A stretch of DNA of 64,000 nt from Anaspis maculata (lineage: Eukaryota > Arthropoda > Insecta > Coleoptera > Scraptiidae): NCBI GenBank assembly GCA_949128115.1, contig OX421965.1:54306012-54370011 (forward strand). The letters run 5' to 3'. Positions 27,301 through 39,300 of the stretch are shown piece by piece (the stretch's first letter is position 1; every line of letters starts with the position of its first letter). The position numbers were made by a program, and so were the translations under genes. Below the pieces are notes generated by a model. It ran no database searches and was not told the DNA's origin. It saw nothing but the letters and a program-made list of their open reading frames with translations.

Positions 27301-30300
27301 TATAAGTAATTATTATTTTAGTAGTAACTTTAGTGAGACACGACCGCACTAACTTCATAATAGACAAAAGACGAGAACGATTATATTATCGTCAGCAACT
27401 TGTTGTTATTACCTACCTAAATATCTACCTATGCTATTCCCAGTTCACTTTGCTTAAGTTAGTGCTCACCAGTCCCGAAAGTCTTGTTATTCAAGACTAT
27501 GGGGATTAAATTTAAGTTCGGGAACACAAACGGAAGTGCAGTTAGGTACTGTTTGCATAATTTACCTTCCTCTGGCGTCGAATACAAATCCACTATCGTC
27601 GATATTCCAACGATAACGACGAATACTCCTAACGCTATCCTGGAACAGAACAATTCGATTCACCAAGGAAGCAGGTCACACGAGGTTACATTATAAAACA
27701 AATATCGATGCAGACGTACACTACCGACAGCTCCGTTGAGCTGAAAGGCTTTTCATCCTGCAGGATGGTAGCGCAATCGTTTTCAGTCAGCGACACTGTG
27801 AGATCGAGACCTTCAGTCAGCGGTAAAAGAATGCGGCTGAAATGCTGCAAGACATCATCGATACTGCAGGAATCCGGGACGCAAAGCGCCCACACAAAGG
27901 CTGCCTTGCTAACAAATTGGTGGACTTTAACGAACCTCTGGAAAAACGCGTAAATAAAGAAAAAGAACAAAAATGAAGTTGAAAGGGCACCGCGGCATGG
28001 ACCGACGAATGAATGAAATACTTCGTCTGTTTTATATTCGACCCTAATAAAATTCGACATTGATATGGTTGGTTGCTTTGACGTCAATTTCTTATCGGAT
28101 GGAAGTAAGAAAATGGAATGAGTGTAATATTCCCGTGCGAAAGAAGCAATAAAATGTGTCTGATATGTCAGTGGCTCTTGCTGAACGAAAATCAATAATA
28201 TGGAAGTATGAATAGCTAAAGTGCTTATGTACAGCTCATCAAATTTATTAGTGCACCCCACGTGCGTTGATTTTATCCTCATTGGTCTTTTAAAGAAAAG
28301 TCTATGGCTTCATTAGGTAAAAAGCTTACATGATGACGCGTAACCTACAAAAAAGTTTATTCTTCCAAAATATAACTTTTATTCTGTACAAACAATAACA
28401 AAATCTAGCAGGGGATTCCTATATGAGGCGCCGTTTGTGTCATTATTAATGATTGATGTTATATTTTAAAATTCCAATTATTTAAAGCTTGGAGCACATA
28501 TTTATCCTAACTATCAAATTTATATATTTAACATGCAATTTTTATATGAATATTCTGTCTTTAAAAATATATATTTTTTGAATAAATATTTATTTTTCAA
28601 AACAACAATTATTTTTGTAATTAAAAATATATTTTTATTTTGCGAAAATATTTATTTTTCCACACAATAATTATTTTTTCGATAAATTAGAATATTTATA
28701 TTAAAAAAACCATATATATATATATATAATTGTAAAAGAATAATTATTATATTTATTTATTTTTATAAATATTTTTTCTTGAGAATATTTATTTAAAAAA
28801 AGAAACATTGTTTCCAATTCGTGAACTAAAATAATTATTCCATTATGCATTATGCAATATTATAAAATAGGAGCAACGAAAAAATATATTTATAAGTGAG
28901 GTGGCGCTCGCGTCGCGCTTGATGTGATCCCGCGCTGGTACCACTGGTATGCATTGACAGTTCTGTTGACGTTGACGTTGGTGTTTGTTTGTTTTATGTG
29001 AAATGTGTGGTTACTACTAGCATTGTCTACTAGTTATGTTCTTGGCTCTGGTTGTTGGCTTCTGTTTTTTTCGGATCCATGAAATGAAATGGATGTGGCG
29101 GAGTTCTTACAGGATATCGTGCGTGATTATGAAGAAGCCCAAAGGCACAGATGCAGTTATGACCTAAGGGTCATACTGGAATGTACCAACAAATTGGAGA
29201 ACAACTGTTCGATTTTAAATGTCCTAATTCTCAATGTGGGAAATCCTGTGCTCCAGGAACTTTTGATGTCACTATATGATGCTGGTTATTGTTTGTATAG
29301 ATCACTTAAAGACGTCTTAGAAGCTAGCGAAGGTAGGTCTGGAACAAACTTAGGAATTTTTAATGAATTGTCTCTAAAAACTGATTTTTTTCTCCCTCTA
29401 GATACCTTACAATTGGAAATTATTGAGCCTGTGACTCCAGACATTATACTGAATAGACATGTTGGAAGACCAAAATATAGCATTAGCGAAGGACAAATAG
29501 AACATTTAAGGTCGTTAGGATTCAAGTGGACAGACTTGAGCAGAATTTTGAATGTATCGAGAAGCACACTGTATAGACACAAACGTAACATGAACGTTGA
29601 CAATGTATTTGTTGACAATCAAGAACTTTGCCTAATAATTCAGGAAATCTGTCATGAAACACCCAATGCTGGAGAAGTTTTTATTCTTGGAAGCCTACGT
29701 TCTAGAAATATTAATGTACCAAGGTGGCGAGTTAGAGCAGCCTTGAATCAAATTGATCCCATTGGAAGGGCATTACGACGGCGACATGCTATTCGAAGAA
29801 GAGTCTACAATGTTCGGGGTGCTAATTGCTTATGGTATTTAATTTGGTTATGGTATAAAATGATGGTAGTAGTTCCAATGTTCATTATTTTTCTAGGCAC
29901 ATTGACTCCAACCATAAGCTGATCAAACTTCAGATTCATTTATCACGGTTGCATAGATGGATATAGCCGTGCCATAATCTACCTAGTGTGCATGCCAGAC
30001 AACAAAGCTGCAACTGTTTTAAATTCGTTTCAAAAAGGAGTTAGGGAATTTGGTATACCCAGCCGTGTACGTGGAGATAGGGGTACTGAGAATATTGAAG
30101 TGGCTAGATACATGATAACCGAAAAGGGACTAAATAGGGGTAGTTTTATTTCTGGTAGATCAATCCATAATCAGAGAATTGAAAGGTTGTGGGGTGAGGT
30201 AAATCGGGTAGTCACAAAAAAGTAAAAAAACCTTTAGAATGATTGTTATTATTGGCCATCATGCATTTGGGGATTTAAAACCTGCAACACAATAATTCCA

Positions 30301-33300
30301 GTCATATCTACGTCAACGTTATCCTAAATCAATAATTATTGATACTTACAAGATAATGTAGCTAGACTGGGCTAGACTCCTGTCCTCTGTAAACGAAAAA
30401 CTAAACGCGCGAAAACGGAAACAAAACTTGTCCGTCAACATTTGCACAAAGACAGAACATTCGAATCCGTCAACGTCAACGTCAACAGAACTGTCAATGC
30501 ATACCAGTGGTACCAGCGCGGGATCACATCAAGCGCGACGCGAGCGCCACCTCACTTATAAATATATTTTTTCGTTGCTCCTATTTTATAATAATGCATA
30601 ATGCATAATGGAATAATTATTTTAGTTCACGAATTGGAAACAATGTTTCTTTTTTTAAATAAATATTCTCAAGAAAAAATATTTATAAAAATAAATAAAT
30701 ATAATAATTATTCTTTTACAATTATATATATATATGGTTTTTTTAATATAAATATTCTAATTATCGAAAAAATAATTATTGTGTTGAAAAATAAATATTT
30801 TCGCAAAATAAAAATATATTTTTAATTACAAAAATAATTGTTGTTTTGAAAAATAAATATTTTTTCAAAAAATATATATTTTTAAAGACAGAATATTCAT
30901 ATAAAAATTGCATGTTAAATATATAAATTTGATAGTTAGGATAAATATGTGCTCCAAGCTTTAAATAATTGGAATTTTAAAATATAACATCAATCATTAA
31001 TAATGACACAAACGGCGCCTCATATTCCTAGATGTAGTTAGTAGTACATACATACAGTATAGTTTTGACTGATAAATTGATGGTCAGAAAACTTCCGCGA
31101 TCGGCCGATGGCGACCAGAAAAAGAGCCCACTAGAATCATGTAGAAATCAGACAGCCTTAAAGAAGAACAGGGTAGGTTGGTGCAAACCTAGGTACGTAG
31201 TAACTATACTTTCGGATCAAAATAATTGAAAGTGACTCAGTCACATCCATAGTGGGTGTGAGTGAGTAAGTGAACACTTGGAGCGTGCAACTGAGAGTGA
31301 CTCATACTTTTCATCCTAGTTCCACGTTCTTCGCCGCAACGCTCCAAGTATTCACTTACTCACTCACACTTACTGTGGATGTGAATGAGTCACTCTAAAT
31401 TATTTTGGTCCATTAGTACCTATGCCTGCCTACTGTGAGAGAACCGCCTTACCTTGGATTAAATTACTTAGCTGTAATACCTTCATTGTATATAAAATTC
31501 TTCTTTTGGATTTTTGGGCAGGATGGTGAAAAAACCAAAAAAAAGAATTTTAAATACAAAGAAATCCAAGGACAGAGAATATACAACATAATACCCTCAT
31601 CGACCCTACGTTGTGTTTTTTCGTTGCCGTAGATTTCTAACTACCTTTGCCTGATTCATTTAAATCAATTTTCCACATACCTCGATTTTCCGTCGTGCTA
31701 ATCAGTCATACTATAGTACCCCTGCCATGCAAGTAACCTCACGTTCTTTGAAAGGGGATGAGTTGAATAAATGTTGAAAAATAAACAGTCCTAATTCAAG
31801 TCCTTTAACACCACACCTAATCTTTATTACGAATTAATCAATCATCACCACTTTAATATAGTTGAGCTCAATTATTCAATACTTGATTTCTATGCGTGCT
31901 GAAACCAGCTAACGATAGGAATTAGTGATTTCAAGTTTACATTCAGTTCCTGGAAGAAAGTACACCCTAATGACGCGCAAAACTCTGCGACTAATAAACG
32001 CAACCTTTTCAATTCACTTCCGTTTCGCATTCTTCCTAATTTTCAGAACTATTGGTGAACCCGTTTCCTAACACACTTGAGTTTCAATTCCTTGCCTAAT
32101 CAATGTAAGACCTCGTCGATTTTTGATTTCAAGCCCTTCTTCCTTCTCGCCCATTTTTCATTTGTACGAAAAGAAATCTCGATTATTTAATTGTACTTAG
32201 AGAGAGATGGTAGTTCACTGAGTACCTATTGTCTTGGTATTTCGAAATTATAGCCATTACTTTAATTATCGATCAAATAATTCACATAAAAGTTGGGTGT
32301 TTACGTTCAATAGATTTTACATCCGGCTGGTGCTGTAGTTTTGAACTTACAGACTTATCCAGCAGCTCTATTTCACGCTGCCGCTGGGTTAAATAACTTA
32401 ACGCAAATCCGCAATCAGGTGTACAATTTATCGCGGTGAGCCTCTAGTTAAGCAGCCTGCAAAAATGATGTTATATTCCTTTCTGCTTTGGAGCGTTTTC
32501 AAAGTGACACTGAATTTTCATACACAGTTCAAAAAGTTCTCTTTTTGGGAACTCAGCCTTGATGCTTATAAACTCCTTGTCGTGCGAAAAGGGTTGAATC
32601 TTTCATTCTATTCTATGGGGGAAGATAATACGTGATCGAGATTGTCGCCCAGATTTGATTTGCATAAATACTGCTAGTGCTTGTCTCAAGCTAATAAAGT
32701 CTACAAAATCATACTCTATAGGAAGCTAGAGATCTCTTCGAAGGGGTTATTGAGGTTTTTACCCTTCTTCTGGTGTCTTGAAGGTGGCTGAAAACAGGTA
32801 TTCAAAAGCAATTTCAGGGTATTGAATCGATTTGACGCTTCGAAATATCAAGAACAAATCCTACTAACGTTTATAATCAAAACAATTACGTCAACCCCAT
32901 TTAAACAATTATCATTTGATTACAATGGAAATCAGACTTGCCTCAATGGTTTTCTTTTCTCGTAACTGATGCACTACGACTATTAACGATAGTTTCAGTA
33001 CTCTCGTCACTTTCTTCTTGATAAATGATAATTTTCTCTTTCTCACACATCTGTCGTTGTCGACTGCTCCGACCAGAATCCTTCACCCCCGTCTCTACTC
33101 TCGGACCGATTCTTTATTGCTTCATCCCCTTCTCACGTTTAAGCCCCTGGCCTACAAAATCGATGCGCCGGCAGGCGTTTCCCGATTTTACCAGCTCCCC
33201 GTGTGCAATTTCATCACTTCACAATATCGCCCATAATGCTTATTTATTCCTAAATATTCAATTCCCTTTTATTTATATAATTTTAAGTTGCCTATTACAC

Positions 33301-36300
33301 TACACCTACTTTCCACCTGCCGATGCCGTGATAGCCTGAGCACCAAGCGACCTTTGGGGAACAGTGACACACATGCCTATTCTGTATCTCGTAAAGACCT
33401 CGTTATGTGCATGATATCTTTTTGCTGTATCTATGAATATACCAAATACCTCTCTCTCTCTGACCCGCGTTAACGAGGTATCACGAGGATGTAGAATAGC
33501 CCGCTAATCTCGCGTTTCTTCACGTTTCTTCACCACGAGACTACGACAAAGGCACTAGGTGCAGTTGCTTGTCTGTCTAGTCGTCTAGTTTTGGCTTTAT
33601 TATGATATTAATGATATGATGACTACAAAGAACATTTAAAAAAATGCTATCATAGCAAATAACGTCAGATGCTGAATCGATCAGCGTGAACCAAATTGGC
33701 CCGGTTTTTCTAGTCATGTGTAATTTTGAGTGTTAAATATTTCAGAGTTCGTTTCACACTTTCTGTAAAAAAATGTTGCAGTAAATGTCAGAATCCGGTT
33801 GGCGCCTGATTCTAAGAAGTCCTGTTGGTGTTACGTGACTCGCTGGAGACTATAACGCGCGAATATGATATACACCTGCACAATTGGCGGAGGAGCCGTG
33901 GGCTTGCCAGAATATTTGCGAGATCAGCAGACTTTTCTACAGCAACCAATGCTGCAATGTGCCAGGATAGGGGAAGCGACAAGACCTTTCGAGGCCTTTC
34001 CGGAGAACGCCTGAAATATACCAAAGGCAAAGTGGAGAGGAGCTTACAAGCTTCTAAAGATGGTGGTGTCGTGGACACTACTGGCTATAGTTGAACTTCA
34101 TCCAGAGGACAAAAAATTATTAAGTCAAGCCATACCGTCCCGGCGCGACCGGCCCGTCTTTGTATGGGTTACCGCTGTAGTGGGATCACTCAGAGGCGGG
34201 ATACCGGCGCCAAAATTCCCCCTCGGCAAAGTTCTGGGCAAACCTTCCAAGTACTTTGGCCCTCATAAGCTTCCTCTGAAAAAGTTGCATTGGCTGTTGT
34301 TATTCACTTGTGGTTCGGAATCCACTTTAAACTGTAGATCCTCTATCCAAGAAATCCTTATTCATGCGAGTTGTCAATGTTGCTATGGCTAATAATTCAA
34401 TTTTAATTTAACGTTCCAGCGTTTGATGGAGTGTCTTACGAGGCCTCACGTGGGAAACTTGCCTGAATTAGTCAACGATCAAACATTCGAGAAACATCTG
34501 AGAAATCTTCGAGAAGTTTTCAGACGTGTCCGAGAAGCCCATCTCAAGCTCAATCCGAAGTGTTATCCCAGAAGCAGCTCAAGTTTTTGGAGCACGTGGT
34601 GTCATCAAAAGGAATTGAAACTAATTTTGGAAAGTTGGATGATATCAAAAAATGGCCACGGCCAGGAAATCAATACAAGGCCAGAAGTTTCCGGCAATGC
34701 AGACGCTCTTTTTTGAAGGTCATGCAGAGCCGACTGGCAAGCACTACCTAAATGTGGGCCGGTGGAATGCACCAAATAAAATAAATGAATGAATAAATTT
34801 TATTGCATAAACGTTCCTTAACCTTCGTAAACCACCAGCAAAGGTTCGGTGGAATGCACTACTCACAGGTCAAGGCATCAATTTCCGCTGAAACTCTACA
34901 GAGCTTAGCCACAGCTGCGGTGAAAAAGAAGCAACAATAAAATAATTCTACTGTTGGCTTGCTGGCAGAAAGTAAAGAGCTTGGACAAAATGAATCGAAA
35001 ATGGACAGAGAACTCAGGATGACAACAGTGCAAGGTCTGTGCAGCTACCAGCTAGTAAAAAGCCAAGAACTCTTAGAAAACATCTAAAGACGTATAGGTA
35101 TGACGTATAGGGACACTCAGTGGCCGAAGATCGGAAGCATACTGTCCTGTCTGCTGAAGTGCTCAACCAGGGTTCCTTAAAATTTTAACAGCAAATTATC
35201 TTCTCAAATCGTAGTCAAAAATCTTTGAAAAGATCTTCTACTGGAGGTTGTTCGTGTTCCTTGATTCTCAACATCTGCTTTCTGCCAATCACTTTGGGTT
35301 CCGGTTTTTCTACGGCTGACGCAATCCTGTCTTCGTAAAGCTTCATCCTGTCGAAGCTTGATCGGAGTGGGAGGTGCTTGCCGTCCTGTTTGATCTCTCT
35401 CGTGCGTTCGACACTGTCGATCATGAGCACTTGTTAAGAAAACTCCTTGCTACGGTGTGCAATTGAAGCATTATCTGATCGTGATCTTAATTGCGATTTT
35501 CACTCTACACAATAGGTAGTATTGTTAAAAAATAAGCATAAGCATTTGCTTAGATTTTTGAGGAGTTGCAAAGCAGACTTACCATAGCAACGCCTATGAA
35601 ATCCAAGCAAATGCCAAATGCTTATGCTTATTTCTTATTAATACTACCCAAAATGCTGCAAAGCACAGCACAGGTACCTAGTATATGTTAGACATTCACC
35701 AAGAGCTCTTTATGATGAACAACAATCATGATGCAATATTAATAATTATTGAAGTACTGAGTTCGACATTCAGATTTTACTCATGAAAAATTCATACTCA
35801 GTCAACGATGTGAAAACTTCACAATAAATCGATAGGTACCAAAGTCAACACTAATAATTCCCTACCAGTAACCGCAGTGGCGTACTCACGGGTTGAGCGC
35901 AGGGCCGCAGGGGGTCATCCTCTAGGTACCCCGTAAAAGATTACATGATTTACAGGCCCCTTTCGTCAAGCAAAATTTCTAAATACGCCACTGGGTAACT
36001 GTATCGAACTAATTTAATAATTCACTAGCAATTCCAAACCGACTCTAAAGCGTAATGAACCAACAAACAAAAATCTCATGTATAGGTATACCCACCTTGC
36101 ATGCAGAGGCGTATCAAGAACAAACGGCACTCGAAGCACGAAGCAAATTAGAGCTGTTTGAGTTTTTTCATTGTTTCTTTCTAAAATCAATTGCACGACT
36201 TTTTCATTCTAGAGTAAGCTATTGGCATTTGGCATTTGTGTTGGAAATAATATGTTTTGTAAACAATCACGGGCTATCGTCAATTTGTATAAAAGATGAA

Positions 36301-39300
36301 CGAGACGGATTCAAATTGTATATAAATAAGGCGTTGCGAAGTCCATCGCTGTGGATTCATTTCTTGAAAGAAATTTACCATTCAGGTCCCTTCCGAAAGC
36401 TACAAGAATGTTCTTTGCATTGAGCTCATTGGCATTTCCAAAATCAAGAAATTACTATATTCAAATGACCCAAATGGGGTGGGACTCTGTGTTCTTTGTC
36501 AACAGTCGCTTTCTCCCTGACCTTGAGCAGGTACATGTAAATTCCCTATGCTTAGCGACTATCGCTCAGAAGCGACTGTCGCTGGCGACAACACAGAGTC
36601 CCAGCCCTGAATGGTGAATTTCTGCCAAGGAATAAACTCACAGCGATCGATTTCGCAACGCCTCTTCTACCAATTTAACTCCGTCCTTAAAGGTGTCTAC
36701 CAAAGTTATACCTAGCATAAAAATGAAGCTTCCAGTAGTTACGTAGTAGCAAGGCTGAGTATAAATAGGTAGGTAGATGTTATTACACGTCATTAGTTTA
36801 ATACTTATTCAAATTGCATTCATATTTCAGATAAAATCCATTAAGCGACCAATAAAATAGACATTTTCCATTAAGTGCATGATGCAATTGCATTTTTCGC
36901 GGATTTCACGATGTCACGCGCCATTTCCACTTCTAAAATACGATCAGATTTCCTCTTTTGCAGAGCAATAACTCACTTTGCGAGTGATGTTCCTGAATTC
37001 TAGAATTCTCCTCAAAAGCTCCAAATCCGGAAGAATCTTAATGGAACAGTGCTTGCCCCGGATCGGGCCGAACTCCGTGTTTCTGTAAACTTGAACGCAC
37101 TGCCGGTAAGCTCCAAACTCGAACAAGTTGCCGTCCAAAATTCCAGGTTGTAATTTCGAGGACGAGTCGAACACTGCAAATAAAATTTTGAGATGTTACT
37201 TACGCGATTATCAAACAAGCGTGGAATGTCAAATGCCTATTTTACAAACGAGTAGGCAGATTTCGGCACGAGCCGTAAGGGCGAGTATGTATAATGTTTG
37301 ATGAAAAGATTTCCCATGCTAATAAAGGCACGTAGGTACTCACAATCCCTTCAACTATTTTGGTTCAATACTGGAACTTATCAATACTGAAAGCGGTGTC
37401 GAAAAGAAATATTTAGTAAAAATGCTTTCGAAGCAATTCAAACAATTTATCGCTACTAGAAGCAGCATACTACTAAAGTCGATGAAATAGTATAGAGTAC
37501 TTGGAACACCAGAGGGACCTGTGGACGAAACCTGACTGCACGAATTGAGTTTATCCAGTGGCGCACAGAGATTTGCAGTGGGATTTTAGGTTCGCCTGTG
37601 ACCTGGTAATGGTCCAGCACTCCAGCTGACGGTGTCGCTTCCCTATTTCAATACACGGACTCGCCCGAAACGATTTTGGTGTTTCTGTTCAGCTCCGCCC
37701 ACAGGTCCCTCTGGTGTGTCGTCAGCTCTACCTAATCCAGTACTAGCTAATAAAACTTAGATTATAATGCACGATGAAGATTTATGCATGGAACATTCTA
37801 TCATGAATTCTATCTATAAACCAACTATCTATCACAAAGACTGTCCGCTAAGCAGATAAACGTAAATCTAACGAGAAAGCTAATTCATCCATCTAAGCTC
37901 GCGATTTGATTATGTTGTGGTACACCTGACTTGACGTTAAGAAGCCAAAAGCCTTTTTTCACGTCTGCACACTGTAAGACGTATGTTCACAAAGTTGTAT
38001 TGCAATCGATTCAGAACACAGGAAAAACCGAGGGACAACCCCATTTTCACTTGTTTCTGGAGATAATTGTTTTTTTTCAAATTCAAGTTGCATGCGTGAT
38101 CTTAGTTGAAGCTGCACATGTTCTACCGAGCCTCTGGTGGGTATCTACTCTTGCTGCAAACCAAATCTGGTTGAAATCCGTTCGGTACTTCTCGAGTTAT
38201 TGAACGTCAAAGTTTTCATTTTGACAGCTTATAACTTTTGACTGATGTCAGATATTTGTCATAACTTTTACACGTTTCGAATAGAGTTTACCAAGGCCTT
38301 CAGAATGATCGATCAAAAATCAAAATCTTTTTGTCAAAATTACCTGTTACTCTTTGACAGTGACATTTCCCGCTGACACCTCACGTTGAAAATCTTATTT
38401 TCTCTTTTCTACTATACAGGGTGGCCCAACGAAAACAGAACAGAGGGGTTTTCTTTCTCTGAATAAACCAGAACAGAATAAAATTCTCTTTCTGGAAAAA
38501 TATTTTGAAATTTTTCAACCCCACCCCCTATTTTCCTATAATTCTCCAAGTGTCCGATTTGATATTCTTGACCTTTCAAATTTCATCATTGCAGTTAACG
38601 TCATCCTGCACAGCATCGAAAAGGAAATTTTCTGTGTAAAAAATGCGACCCAAATCCATCCCTTTGCTCTCCCCCACCCAGCTTCAGAATTCCACAAGAT
38701 ACTACCTACTTTGTGATACATCGAATTGAAGGGAATTGAATTCTTCTTCCGAAAACAATGTCTTGGAAATTTTCAACCCCTGCCCCAATTAATTGAACAT
38801 TCAAACTTATTTAGGAGGGGAAGAGGGATGTTTGAAAATTATGAAAATATTTTGTTCAGGAGAAAAATTAAATTCCCTTCAATTAAATGTATTAGTCCGG
38901 TGGTTAAGCGCCAAAAAAAGGTCGAACTATGCATTTTGAGCTTAAGCAATGCGCTTTTGGGGTTCGATTGGGGACACCCAAACCTTAATTTCAAGAGTTG
39001 GAGACATCGGTGCACTCGATGCGGAGGGGGTCTGGGGGGCCCTTGAAAGTTGAAGGTGCGAGGCTCCCCACCAAATCACCATATCATCACGTAATTCCTA
39101 CTGGGAGGCCATCAAACGACTCTAACCTGTACATTGACAACATTTGTTACCATGTCCAAATAGTTCTTCACACTGAAAAAAATTGATTCTTATGACAGAT
39201 CGGAAAAAAACAGTTTTCCTCAATTCTTCATCCCCACAACGAATAAACTGCCAAGTTTGGTGACATTTTAAAGTAAACGGCATCCTCTGATTTCATTCAC

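Larger units (their letters stand above)
28416..31030 (+). mobile_element. 2.6-kb DNA transposon with 560-bp inverted repeats and TTCCTA duplication
   Basis: The element proper is 28422-31024. It begins TATGAGGCGCCGTTTGTGTC and ends with the exact complement; TTCCTA flanks it at 28416-28421 and 31025-31030 (7 bp, ATTCCTA, if the terminal T/A is not counted). Inverted repeats run 28422-28980 and 30468-31024 and are nearly identical, including AT-rich AAATATTTATT motifs and GGTGGCGCTCGCGTCGCGC. Between them lies a broken integrase-type transposase gene. Six-bp duplications and an rve-fold transposase suggest the eukaryotic IS3-like group (IS3EU), an assignment from memory. It lies in NRF-6 intron 2, opposite in strand. 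Confidence 0.85.

Noticed and set aside
33018..33473. Overlapping frames of 60-104 codons
   Set aside because: Pyrimidine-rich sequence, no motifs, no splice context and overlapping in two frames.
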